From Cornus controversa (lineage: Eukaryota; Streptophyta; Magnoliopsida; Cornales; Cornaceae), in assembly GCA_026545225.1 (NCBI GenBank), contig CM048851.1, positions 37,649,956 through 37,713,955 on the forward strand: a DNA stretch of 64,000 nucleotides, written 5' to 3'. Made by a program: the position numbers and the translations under genes. The notes under the pieces were generated by a model. The model ran no database searches. It worked only from the letters and a program-made list of their open reading frames with translations, and had not been told where the DNA came from. The first letter of the stretch is position 1; each line of letters starts with the position of its first letter. Shown here one piece after another: positions 48,745 to 61,446 of the stretch.

Positions 48745-49002
48745 GAGTAAAATGCTCTAACACCCTCTCAGGTTTAAATTTATTACCCACAGATTAAACT
48801 TATGTAAAAAAAAGCTCTAACATCCCCTCAGGTTTGGTTAAGTTATATAGTTTATATAGAAAGAATCTGATGATATTTTTGGCAACAGAGGATGTTAAGG
48901 CTAATTTAACCAAACTTGAAAAGGTGTTAGAGTTTTTTTTGACACAAGTTTAATATGTGGGTAATAAATGCAAACCTGAGGGAGTGTTTGAGCATTTTAT
49001 CC
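48745..49002. mobile_element. Mutator-like MITE, 258 bp, with perfect 9-bp TSD
   Basis: Target duplication tttaaaaat at 48736-48744 and 49003-49011. The terminal inverted repeats extend about 100 bp (left gagtaaaatgctctaacacc, right reverse complement ggataaaatgctcaaacact), with further matching blocks such as tttattacccaca and caggtttgg/caagtttgg. Each arm contains the phrase ctctaaca-cctcaggttt twice. Confidence 0.88.
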
Positions 49003-49472
49003 TTTAAAAATTAATAATTCAAACTTTAAAAAAATTATGATTTATTTTGTAATGTTTGTTGGTACAGTCAAGTATTTAACAATTACTATAATTTTAAATT
49101 ATGATAGAAAATAAAGAAAAAAAATTTATAACTAGTAGAAGAATATTTATTTATATATTCCTTATTAAGCGGGACAGATTTAGAACTTACATCCCTCAAC
49201 AAGTTTTAAACTCAAACTTATTCCTAACCTTATTAGGATAATCTCAAACATGTTCCAATGAGGACGGAACGAGTTGAAATGACATTCTTAGACAAAATTC
49301 ATCGACTCAAAGATGCTCTCACAATTACCTCACACTATAATTTATTAAATTAACCACATAACACGAAATGCACGCAATTCAATAAATGAAGATGCGAGTT
49401 CACATGAGAGTGTCAGGCATCATAGCATTCAATATATATATATATATATATATAACAATTATGACAGGGAGG

Positions 49473-49655
49473 TAGGGGTGCACAAAAAATTCATCCAAAT
49501 CGAAAAATCGGACCAAACCATACCGGATTTGATAAAACTGTTTGATTTTTTACGTTTCGTTCGGTCACGGTTTCAAATTTTCAATCCATAATTTTTCGGT
49601 TCGGTTATGATTTCGCATCCATTAAAACCAGATCAAACCGAACTGAACTGTTTAG

Positions 49656-49709
<54 letters not shown>

Positions 49710-49990
49710 TCTTGTAGATTCACAAGTATTAGTAGCAATTTTTTTTTGCCTTTTGATAGTAGGCTATAAGCAGTTTTTTAAAAGATATAAACTATTATAT
49801 TTTTCTTGTCTTTTTATACAAAAAAAAAAATTGATGATAGAACCGTGATTAGAACCAAATCAAACCATTTCATCACGATTCAGTTTTATAATTGAAACGG
49901 TTTGGTTCGATTTTATAATTTAATAAAATCAATCCGTACGATTCGAAGTATTTTGAAATCAAATCGAACTGTATGGAGGTCATGGATTCA
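49473..49990. mobile_element. Degenerate MITE-like remnant with internal (TA)n tract
   Basis: Left end taggggtgcacaaaaaattc and inner motifs caaaccgaactgaactg and aaacggtttggttcgatttt occur in opposite orientations around a 52-bp (TA)n tract (49656-49707). The expected right terminus cannot be found, so it is probably truncated. The type is inferred from these common plant element phrases. Confidence 0.45.
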
Positions 49991-52902
49991 AATCAAAGAA
50001 AAACTTTTTGTATAAAAAAATAAGTAAATCTAATTCTTTTTAGACTCTGCAGTGAGAAGAGTCTAATGCACCATATTAGTCATTTTTATCTAAAAAAAAT
50101 ATATATATATAGAATCGGTTTATTTTAACTTATAATAACCATTAAAGCAAGAAGATAAATTACTCCCATAATTCTTCTGAAATTGTCTAACAAAATATGT
50201 TCAATTTGGAATGTCAGTGTAATTTTTGACTAGGTACAAAATTTTGCATAAATAAGAGATGGAAATTGCAATGTATACTTGTAGTTATTGGCTCTGGTTT
50301 TGTCTTTGAATGAGATTGATACGGTCTTCAATGATTACTTACATTTTACCGACAAAGGGAGAGCTGGCAGCTGGCGTTTTTTTTTTTTTTTGGTCAGAGC
50401 ACGCCGTTCCAAAAGAAGCCGTTGGACCATTCTCTCTCTATTTTAGTGGCTTTTAGTTCGCAGTACAGATAGATTCATACTTCGTACTAATTGATTGGGA
50501 TCAACTTATGAGTAGTCCTGTGTGATTTTTGAATGTGTTCTTGAACTACAATGGGATTGGTGTACATATACAATTAACCATCTAAGTATTAATATTTGAA
50601 TATTGATTAGACGCTTATTTTTATGCGAGTGGAGTAATGAATTTCATCACATAATATTAAATTTACGTAAATCTATTTTTGATCTAATCTGATTCAGACT
50701 CTCTCAATCATTTTTTGTTTTGTTTTAAGTATTTGCTAATACAATAATTATCATGAAAATTCAAAGGATCTGTCTTGTTGAAGACCTAACATGCACTAAT
50801 GCCGGCTATGATGGAGTTATAAATTTTTTTCAGAAGAGATAACCGTTAATAATAATATAATAAGAAATTTTGAACCAAAATAATAAATAGCAAAGTATGG
50901 GTTTTTTCTAAAATTTGATTTGTTAAAATTCTGTTTTGCTAGTGAAGAATTAGAGGATAAAAGACATAGGTCTTTTTTTGAATTTTGAGAAACTCGTTGG
51001 GCCAGTAAATTATAAAATAATGGATCTTTTTGAATTTCGAAATTTTTTCTAAAGGACTTGTGTGAATTTTTAAGTTCTGTAAAACTATAATTATTAAAAA
51101 ATTTGTATAGAAAATATAGATATTTGTGAATTTTTAAGGAGTTTAGTGGGGCGAAACTATAATTATTAAAAATTTTGTATAAAAATATAATAAAATGAAA
51201 ATTTCAACAGTGGTGATTGTCCCGCTGGTCCCAAACATGGCTCTGCCACGTAATACTCCTTTTCGCCACTTTAAAAATTATTTTTTATTTTTATTTTTCT
51301 AACTAAATAAGAAGTTACGAATTCAATATAAAAAATAGTCTCTCCAGACATCTAAGTTTCAAGTGAAATTTCCTTCTGTTTCAGATTAAAGAATCAAAAG
51401 TGTTAAACATAATAATAAAGCAAGATCTCCTGATCGAAGAAAAAAACTTTACCGTAGATAAAATTTGGCCCAGCTAGGTTCAAAACTCCAGCTCTGTGAA
51501 CAAGCAAAATACAATGGTTATACAGAATAAAAAATGTTTATAATGGGACCCACAGTGGTCATATTCCACTGAGCAATTAATGCAATTGCCCAAGCGCATC
51601 AACTTCACTGAAGTTGTTTATCCATGTTGAAATTTTAGCAAGTCATGTGAGTGTTTTAGTTCACTATCTCACAATTTTAATTTTATAATAGTTTTTTCAA
51701 AATTTTATTTTACACAATTAAATTAATTTAAAAATTATATATTCATGTATATATAAAAATGTTTTTATACTCTTTTGACTTGAAAAACTTATAATTTTTT
51801 TGTCTTAAATCGGAATATAATTTAAATGATACTCAAATTATAACTCTCGAAATTCTCTTTTAATAGAAATAATTTTATTAAAAAATTTAATTTATAATTA
51901 AAGTTATTGAATTTTAAGTAAATGATACATTTGTATATATATATATATATACTAGTGTATGCCCGTGCCTACGGCACTATCGCGCACTCGCCACCGTAAT
52001 CGTTAGATGAAGTGATTGTGAGCCGTTGATAGCGAAAGATATTTTGGACCGCGAGATTCAAGCTTAAATGTAATATAGATTATATGCACAAAGCATGCGT
52101 AGACAAATAAAATAAAATAAAAAATTCAAAAGAACCCCAAGCTTTGCATGGGACCCACACTTCTAACCATTTAATTGAAAACTCATTTTGTAGTTTGTTT
52201 GTTAGATATTTAGTCCGTCGGATCCATTAAAACCTTACGTGCACAATAACTATAATTGTTGGACACACTCAATATTTATTCTTCCAGTCGCATTCTATTA
52301 GTTGTATTTCTTTCACATGAAAGTTGGAACTAGGTTTTGAATTTGTCAATCTGTGGTCCCAAATTAATACACGCATTATTCAATGTTTAGATTACATTAA
52401 AGAAAAAAAAATGCTGATCGTGTAATAGAGTTTAAATTTTGACAAAATTATTTTCACTTTATATTATTTTTGGGAGGTTAATAGGTGATATGAGCACCCG
52501 TTGTTTTTTTATAAATGTAAATAGTAAGAAAATTCAATATAAGGAGTATTTTTGTTATTTAAATTGAGAATAAGACCAAAAAAAAAATGTATATATACAT
52601 ATAAAAAAAAGTGGGAGTATTACCTCCTTTATTTATTCATGTCATTTAAAACTTTTTTTTCAGTTGGTTGAACTTAATATTGCACAGATAATGATGCACC
52701 TAAGCCCGAGCTAGAGAAAAATGTAGTTTCCATATTTAGTGTCCATTTATTTTGCATAATTTTTTTAAAATATTCTAAAAATTGTTCTTGACGTTTTTTT
52801 TGGCCGAAGGCATATTAAGCGAGAGAACAAGAATTCTCTTTAGCACAATGGTAGAAATCACTTCATCATCCTTCAATACACCGAATTTTGCAGTGCACCA
52901 GA

Positions 52903-53613
52903 TAGGGATAACAATTTTATCTGTTCCGTGGAATTCTTGCCCCGTATGAGACGGGTATGAGGACTTTTTTTTCGTAGGGGTGAGTTTGGAAAAAAAAAAA
53001 AGGTAGAACCGGCCGCAAGTACGAGATTCCATAAGGACCCATCCTGTACCCGCGGCTGCCGATATATTTAATTATTATATATATATATATATTATATACT
53101 CTTTAATTTTTTTTAACCTAAACCTAACTTAATATATTATTCTTTCACAAAGTCACAAATTGATTGTATTAAGCTTTCTTAATTGTTAGATCTGGAGTAT
53201 GTTTTTATTTTATATTTTGGATTTATTAAGCCTTATTTTTATTGTATCTTTTGGTTGTATTAAGGCTTCTTTCATTATTGGATCATGCTTGTTACTAGAC
53301 TCTTTAATTGTGGAATGTATTTTATGTAATAGGTTCTTTAATTGTGGAATCTTCTCATTTTACTTCTTAAACAAGGGTTATATTTCTTTGAATTTAATAG
53401 TATCAACCTTGGTATTGGTCATTGGGCTTGTATCTTTTGAAAAAATAAATTTTGATTGATGTTTTGATGTTGTTACAAATGTGTAGAGCGGAAACGGGTT
53501 TTGAAATCCTGCTTCATCCCAAACTTGTGATGGGTTTGAAAATAGTATTGAAGGCAACGGAACAAAGATAAATTTAGGCAAATTCGTACTGTACCCGCTC
53601 TGTTGCCATCCTA
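52903..53613. mobile_element. Second hAT-like element of the 37581 family, inverted and diverged
   Basis: Ends tagggataacaa and (reverse complement of right end) taggatggcaa resemble those at 37581-38310. Interior blocks match the other copy on the opposite strand, including a stretch translating to CNRFFNCGIFSFYFLNKGY (53329-53385 area) against CNRLFNCEILSFYFLNRGY in the first copy. No 8-bp target duplication was seen, so this copy is older or its ends have changed. Confidence 0.72.
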
Positions 53614-54349
53614 TCACTATCACTATCACTGGAGAGTGTATAGAAATTGGTTTAAATTTATAAATTAACTTGGAATAATGAATGCTCTAATTTATAGCTG
53701 GATGTTCCATTACCAAAGCTTCATGATTGTTAAAGTAACGTGTAATTAACCATGAGTATCTAGTATAATATGCTTATAATATAATTAATGTTGCTTTCTT
53801 AACAGTAATAATATATATAGGTGCTCTTACGTGAACTAGATAAAACAATTGAAAATTGAGGAGTTATGTGAGAGCATTTTCACGAGTATTTTTTTATATT
53901 TTATCTAGGTTGTTACACATTATCTTTGTTCTCATTAATTAATTTATTTTCGGTATATTAGCTTTCATTAATTTAGAGAGAGTCTACGGTGGAATTCAAA
54001 TTTATGATTTTCATTATGAGTTATTCTTTCAATTGTCACACTCGGAAAATTCAACTATAAAAAAATAATATAAAATTTTCAAAAAAAAAAAAAATCAAAT
54101 TTAGTAAAAGAAAAAGTGAATAATCATATATTGGATGGTTATGATGGTTCGTATATATAGAAAGTTTTTTTTTTGGGATAATTTACTTATAATTTATAAA
54201 TAGAAAGTTCATGATAACTAAATGAGGTGTTCCTCATTGTAATATCTCCAACAATTTTGAATGTCAATATCAAATTTACTTAAATTAAATGAACTTTCAA
54301 ATAGTATTGAAAATGACTTCTCCACTCATCTTGTTCCTTTTGTATTTTT

Positions 54350-54468
54350 TAGTGTCACTCACTCCTCTCTTTCCTTTGGAGGCAAAGCCCTCTCTTTTGA
54401 AAAACTTCTCTCTCGCGCCGTCTCTCTTTCTCTCTCATCGGTTGCGATTTTTCCGGTGATTCAACGGT
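54350..54468 (+). other. Probable 5' UTR exon of the unknown-function gene
   Basis: A pyrimidine-rich leader (ctcactcctctctttcc, then ctctctcgcgccgtctc) ends at gattcaacg|gtaactct, a good donor at 54469. Joined to the acceptor ttgttccag at 57016 it gives a 2.5-kb UTR intron ahead of the ATG at 57019. The start of transcription and possible additional UTR exons are not fixed. Confidence 0.5.
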
Positions 54469-57018
54469 AACTCTCTTTCTGCAATCTTCATAATATCTCT
54501 TTTCTGCTTTAGGTGGAAGTTTTATTTTTCTTAGACTCGTTTTCTGACCCATATGTGAAGCTTCTCTCTCTACCTCTCTCTATCTCTCTCTCTCTCTCTA
54601 TATATATATCTCATTCTTTTGCTCGCTGTAGTTATGGTTTTATTATGCATTAGAAAGCTAGCATCTTTCCATTTGAATTTAGAATTCAATATTAAGATGG
54701 GATTGTGTAATTGTTCCTGTTGGGAGTTCAATTTACTGGTAATTCAAGTTGAACCTCCAGAGCATTTAGATGGTTCAATTTGGGTCATTCGTGTTTCTTC
54801 TATGTTATGCTTGCAGAGGTGGTTTGCTTTGACCCTTTGATGTGTTTGATTGCTTCAATTTTTTTATCTTTGTGGGAAAGTCGTTTATATGGGTAATTTA
54901 AATGACATGTTAGGGCAATATCAAGAGTTGGAAAACTATAGCTCTTTGTGTTTCTGTATCTTTACGACCATTTCAGCTTTGGAAATATTTTAGGTGAAGT
55001 ATTAGCTAACTAACTTATAATTTTTTAAGATTTTTTTTTCTCTCTTTAGGAAAGATTGTACAGCGGGTACCTTTATAGTTAGGTTAAATAAATCATGCTA
55101 CTTTTGGAAATTGGAACTAAGGCTTTGTCATGTTCTTGTCTGCTAACAAAGTAGCTGTATTTTGTGTGTTTAAATACTTTGAGGTTGCAGTTGTTAAGTT
55201 AGGAGGGTAATTAGTTGGTGTGTTGAGTAATAATTAGCACGGACACTATTATAAAGGAGCTGTATCTTGTACTGGAAACCGACATTTCTCGGACACTCAT
55301 TGAAACTTGTCCTACTTCTATTACATGTGTCAAAATTTTTGAAATAAATTGATTTTAGGCATATAACCAGCGTTCTTTGGATGTGTAGCAGCACATGTTC
55401 TACATAGCACATACATTTCTATGTAGGGGCTGTATCAACTATCCAACAGTTCTATTTACAGTATGAGCACTTCTCAAAGGTTCTACGTTCTAACATTTTC
55501 TTTTTCTTTTTTTCTTGTCAGAATAAAATTTGACCACAAGTTAAGCATACAATGAAACTTTTTAATATAGGAGCATCATATAATTTTATAGAAAATAATA
55601 TAATAAGAGAGCGGTGGAAGTTAAGTAGAACATACACAAAAACGAAACATAGACACAATATGATATTGATACACCAACTCGATAAATCTAAAAGAACAGG
55701 ATACAAATACCTTGCGAATATGCCAATTAATAAATACAAACTTTTGATTGTATACGTTTAATATATATAGAATTTTGATTTTTTTTTCAATTCCTACTAC
55801 AAATGATATGTTACGGTATGGTGCTAAACAATTATCATAAAAATCATCTAGATTTTGCCATTGCAATTATATTCTGTCTCCTATATTAATAACTGTTCCT
55901 TGCATGCATGAGCTGTGGTGGTCATATTTACAATGTCAGATTTTCTTAAAAAAGAAGGTTTAACACTTTGGGTTGTGTTCATCTTGTTAATGTGTTTGTG
56001 CTACATAAGTTATTTGATGGGCGTGTCAAGATGTGTCGGCCAAGTGCTCGAAATAATAAAATCTATTTTGAATTGATGAACACATTCTTGAATGTCTGGG
56101 AATGTTGATGTCCAACATGTGTCTAATGCGGCACCTCCATAGAAGTGTTTGTGCTTCTTAAGGTAGATGTATCTCTTATCTATTATGTATATTTATTTTT
56201 GTGTCGAGTTTCATCTTCAACTTGTGCAATTACATATATAGAAACTTAAAAAACTAATCAATGTTGATATTTTTTCATAAATTATACATATGCATAATAA
56301 ATATTTGTCTATATATTATTGTGTTCTCATCGTGTATGTGTCTACTCTTTCAGGATTTCATTGCGTTGGTGAAATCGTGTGGTGTTCAGTTGTGTTTGTC
56401 TCTTACATCCATATCTATGCTTCTTTGTTCTAGCATGTCTCTTTACCACTGTTTATCAGTTATGCTTTTGGAATCATGAAACATTAGTTTTTAATTAGCT
56501 ATCACCTGAATTTACAAGGTTGGGATTTAAGAGATGTGGCCTTGAAGAGAAATAAAAAAATTGATTTGCAAAGCTAGCTATTCGAGTTGTATCTCATGCA
56601 ACCCCCAAAAGGGGAGGTGCAAATTTCAACCCCGTTGTTGGGATGGCGTGGGTTGTTGAGTGGGTGCAATCTTACTTATTGTTAAAAAATGGCTTCCAGA
56701 GAAGTACATCCATAATATTTGATTATCACTGATCATCAACAGGAATATGGGTATCTTGATTGTGCATCCTTTCTCTTTCCATAATTCATTTGTGTATCTT
56801 CTCCAGTTTATTTCACATCTTGAGGGTGTCCTCTACAAATTTAATGGCATTGCTGGCTAAAGTAACTTGTATATATGCATGCTTATGTGTTTTCCGTCTT
56901 CTGCTTTTGGAAATGTACTGGTTGCTTGGAGGGTCTTGTTTATTTTATTTCTCATCTTTATTGTTGCCTTCCCTCTGAAGGCCTTCTCTGAGTTGAGTTA
57001 GTTCTATTTGTTCCAGAA

Positions 57019-59760
57019 ATGATTAATTCTGAACCAAATAGCAATGGGCTGGGCAAAAGTGGGAGTGGCATGCCCACTTACCACAAGCAGCCACCTGTAA
57101 CAATAAAAAAGATTGCACTGAGGGATGTACAAAACAATAACTGGAGCTTGATACATAACCATTCAGAAAGTTCACCTCTGCTGGAGGGAAGACCCGTTTC
57201 AGATGCAACCAAGGTTTCTGGGACTAAGAGACTTGCACCTGAGTATCCTTCAACCCCTCCCTCCCTGCCATCATTGAGCAATAATGGTGCAAGTGAGCAT
57301 CTTGTATTTGCCCGTAGAAAATTTGAATCAGAAGTAGGTAAAGGAAGAATTCAGGACATGCCAGACAAAAATGCTGATTTTCTCCCATCCAGTTCGATGC
57401 ATTTTTGCCACAAGCAGCAGGAAATACCCCAACAACAAACTGAGATGAAAAAAAGGAATATGCATTGTTTTCCTGTAGTTACACCAAATCATATGGCTTC
57501 AACAATGACCTTCTCGTATGGTGGGCCTTCATTTTCCATTTCTCATGGGAAGCCTGGTAATGGGCTGCCAGGTACTGAATCTAACTGCCTTAAGCTTACC
57601 TCAGAAGTTCATCATTCCATCGATTCTAAGGCAACTGATGATCAACAACGAAAAGAAAGGTTCCTTCATCTCCAAAGGTTCTTGAAGCACTGTGATGAGT
57701 CTTATCAAAGGGATTACATCCAGAGTAAGTCCTTGACATCCTGTAGAGCTTCTTAAGAATATTCTGTGATGCCTCGATTGTTCTGACAGTTTTGCCTTTT
57801 GTTTTATGTGACCTTGTTAGTGCTTCTACATATATCCCCGACTGAACTTAGCAGACATGCCATTGAGTTGGAGAAAAGAGCAATTCAACTAACAATAGAA
57901 GAAGGTAATGGAAATAGTGGTTATTATTTTTCCTGGATTATAACCTTCTTTCCAGAATATCTTGAACAATTTTCCAAGCGTAAAATTCTCAAGGAAAGGG
58001 AAATGTGTGCATGGTTCAAAATATAAAGTTTGAGATATGAGAATGATATCGTTTATCAGCATGGAACATGAGTTGTACCAATTTTGTTTTTTTTTTCATC
58101 TTCTTCTTTTACCAATCCTCGAATTCCCGACCTAAGGATTGACCACACAAGCCAACTCTTAAGCAAAAGAGGACAGAACAGGACCAGTAGTTGTACCAAA
58201 TTCAATATGTCATATTCTGTTAATAGAATATTTTATTAACTATTTGAGTTGATAATTCTATGGAAATAATAATCCCTAATAATGAGAAAGTGAAGATCTG
58301 TTATAGGATCAGAAGCAAGTTTTCAATATATATTTATGTGTGTATATATATTTTGGGTAGGAAACTAGATAGTGCCCTGCTGAGCAGCTACAGTTTAGTC
58401 ATGATAGATATCTGGTATTCCCTCTTCTAGAACTGCCTGAATGAAGTAAAAGTACAATCTGGACTGTAGAGGTATTTTCTGTTTTCCTCCTAATTCATCT
58501 GGGTTTCTCAAGGACATTGTTTGCAGCATGATTGTCAACCTTACAGGATGGAAGTTTAGACAAGCAGATGCCATCAACTTCATATGTTCAAGCAATATAT
58601 TTAATCTTGATGTATCAAGGATATAACATTCAAGATCAGCCTGTCGACTAATTTTCTTGGACTTTTCCCTATTTGGATTTATTTTTTCGTTATACCATGC
58701 ATTAGTGACTGAAGAATGGAGATTGGATGTCCTGTTCTTAATTCTCCTGATATATACTTTGTCATTATTTGGATCATTAAAGGTTAAAACAATCAATAAG
58801 ACTAGGGTTTTGCCTGCTATAAATTATGACTCGAACAAGAAGTTAATATTATGAACTAACATAAGCCAAAGAGAAGCACTAGCTTATACTTCTCTTCTTC
58901 TACGGTCTAAAAGTCAAAGCAAAAGCTATGCCAAATGAGACCTAAATATTTGTTGATTAGCTGCTGACTCTAAGAAATAATATGAAGAGAAGAAAGGTCT
59001 CTTTCAGAACATCAATGGAATGTTAGAACTAAAATTTCCAAGCTGGATTGGTAAAAAGTGTTTTTTTTCCTTTTCCTGTTTGAAACAAAGGAGTATGTTA
59101 GTGATGCCAAAAATTGCTCTTATAATTGATCCACCTCATTTCTCATCACAAGAGTCATTAATCTACACCACGATGAGTGAGGTTAACTCAACATCTTACA
59201 CGTCGCGAAAAATAAAGTAGAGATCAATTTAAAAGTTTGCTTACATTATTTGATGTATGTTGCCTGAGTTTGAATGTGGTGCAAATGCATGCTCAAATTC
59301 AATTGTGTTTCGTATGTCGTGAGGAGGCACTATTTTTCTTATACAAACTATCTGTACTTTGACTGTCTTTATAAGTTTGCCTTCTTCTTTGGATCTGAAC
59401 TATTTCCTCACATAAACTCTCTTTAGTTTGAATGTCTTTATAAGTTTGCCTGCTTCTTTTGTTCTGAACTTGTAGCTCTTACATTTTTTAATATACTTTT
59501 TTTTATGCTGCAGTGTAATAATGTTTGAACTTTTGTTTTCCGTATTGTGCATTCCCTGAAATTAGATGATATTCATGTTTTAATTAGTTGTTGTAATTAA
59601 TAGTAACATCATGATAAAAATGGTTTTGACATTATGTCTTATTTTTTCTTCTGTTGCAGGGAAAGAAATGCAACGGGTGAAGGTTCTCAATATCTTGGGG
59701 AAATCTGGTCGGGCAAACAATCCATTGCACACCACACAACACCACCAGTCTGAGAAATGA
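57019..59760 (+). CDS. Plant-conserved protein of unknown function
   Basis: Three coding exons: 57019-57724, 57821-57904, 59660-59760; GT-AG and in phase, 891 bp, 296 residues. Residues 1-215 look disordered and polar, with IKKIALRDVQNNN near the N-terminus, GTKRLAPEYPSTPPSLPSLS (69-88) and VFARRKFESEVGKGR. The C-terminal 80 residues are the structured, exon-spanning part: LHLQRFLKHCDESYQRDYIQ, then MLLHISPTELSRHAIELEKR and AIQLTIEEGKEMQRVKVLNI, predicted amphipathic helices. No catalytic motif, signal peptide or membrane segment is visible. The RxxxE-rich helical tail, perfect splice phasing and the plant-like exon structure make it a real gene. I cannot assign a function. The acceptor at 57016 sits 2 bp before the ATG. 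Confidence 0.8.
58395..58796 (-). pseudogene. Antisense 133-residue open frame in intron, possible gene fragment
   Basis: On the minus strand inside the last intron of the unknown-function gene. Two segments look exon-like: one after GTCGACAG with donor CATCCTGTAAGG (ADLECYILDTSRLNILLEHM region) and one after CTCTACAG reading SRLYFYFIQAVLEEGIPDIY then HD and a stop. No family was recognised and the frame may be fortuitous. Confidence 0.2.
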
Positions 59761-61446
59761 GAACTAACGAGGGTAATCTGTTTCCTTTTAATGATTAACA
59801 ATTAAAACAGGTGACTGGGTTTACATTGAAACACGTTTGATGTTGGTGTTGTGGACCCTTTGAACCATTCTGCAACTTTTGCTGTGACTTTGCTGTCAAG
59901 AAACTTATTTTCGAACATTAATAAAAATCATCTAGGTATTTGATCAAATCCTAATATATTTATTGGGGAAATACAGTCTTGTTATCAGCTATAGGTTTGA
60001 TACTTCTTTTACATGCAGTACACATTTCATATCAATAAAATATAAAGTTTTCTCTTGATGTTGCCTGTGTTATTTTTACCTATAGATTCGAATTTGGTCA
60101 ATTTGCTTTATGTTCTATTTTTAGGTGTATTAGTTTTAGGATTATGTTTGTGTTTTCTATCTCATCAAATTAATTTACATTGCATCTTTATTATTATTAT
60201 TATTATTTTTTGGTAAAGAGAAAACAACCATGAAAGAAAAACTAAAAAATTATTAGGTATTTGTTTGAACAACTTGAAAAAATTAACAATTTGCTATAAG
60301 GAATCAAATTTGGTTGCTGATTATGTGCACGGTATTTACATTTGGCTTTGCTAGAGAGGATAGTAGGGGTGGGACTTGGGTGGGCCTAACCCAAGTAGCT
60401 ACTTGAGCAGTCATTATTGAGTACCTTAGGATTCCATATTTGTAAGAATCCACTAATACTAAACTTTATTTCACACTATTTAAAGAGATAATATGAAATA
60501 AAAAGTTACTAATGGTGGAATTTTTCTTATACACAAAGTTTCGGTGGTATTCAATAATTTTCCGTATTTGAAACCATGGGATTGGAATTGAGTTTAAACT
60601 TTAGAGTCCAAATTTATTTTTGATGGGATTTGGGTAAAATTTTTACTAACTCGAGCAACCTGAAAAATTGAATACAAAGAAGAAAAGTTTATAATTTTCA
60701 TATTTTTAAGGCTATAAGTTGTCTACATTAAAAAAATTTAAAATTAGATGATACAAGGTATTAACTTAACTTTGACATGTTTGCTTTGGAAATTTGAAGA
60801 AATTTTTTAATAATAATTGAATTTTAGTTAAACAAACAAAATAATATAGAATATAGTTTATTCTACATTCTAATTGAAAGGAATATTATTAAGTTTTTAT
60901 CACCCAAAGTCTCAAATAGTTCTATTTCATGTGAATTATTGTGGTTATTTACTTTAACATTTTATTTTATGTATAATTGTTCTGAATGCATCACAATCAA
61001 TGGTTAAGATTTAATTTATAGAACTATTTACAAACTCTCTAGACTTTCTAGAATCTTATTCAATCTACCAATTTCTACAAACTATTTAATTATTTAATGT
61101 TATGAAATTCTCCTTCTGTCTACAATATTTCACATTTTTTTTTTATTTATAATATTATATATTAATGAAATGAAAATATATAAGACAAAGAAAAGGAAAA
61201 TATCTTATATGTGGTAGAATTTTTAATGACGATTTTTCTTTTTTTAAAAAAAGTATTATATTCGAACAAATCCTCATTCATATTTTTTTATGCGGAACTT
61301 TTTAATATATTTTAAACAATAAAAACAAATTATATCTGTACTTTCACATATTTTTCCACTGTATTATTTACAAGTTTGCCCGCTTCTTTTGTTCTGAAAT
61401 TGTAGCTCTTAACATTTTTTAATCTACTTTTTTATGCTGCAGTGCA
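59437..61446. repeat. Dispersed duplicate of about 80 bp (59437-59517 and 61370-61446)
   Basis: ttgcctgcttcttttgttct ... gtagctctta ... ttttatgctgcagtg at the end of the last intron of the unknown-function gene recurs as ttgcccgcttcttttgttct ... gtagctctta ... ttttatgctgcagtg about 1.9 kb downstream. The second copy thus carries a duplicated branch/acceptor-like tgctgcag. Confidence 0.75.

Larger units (their letters stand above)
48108..54350. other. Repeat-rich intergenic region between cyclin B2 and the unknown-function gene
   Basis: AT-rich DNA holding a Mutator-like MITE (48745-49002), (TA)n tracts (about 49429-49454 and 49656-49707), a degenerate hAT-like remnant (about 49473-49990) and a second copy of the 730-bp hAT-like family (52903-53613). 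50.0-52.9 kb shows no gene or defined element. A short block from about 51950 (actagtgtatgcccgtgcct then acggcac) follows a TA tract and looks like a transposon end. Confidence 0.6.
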
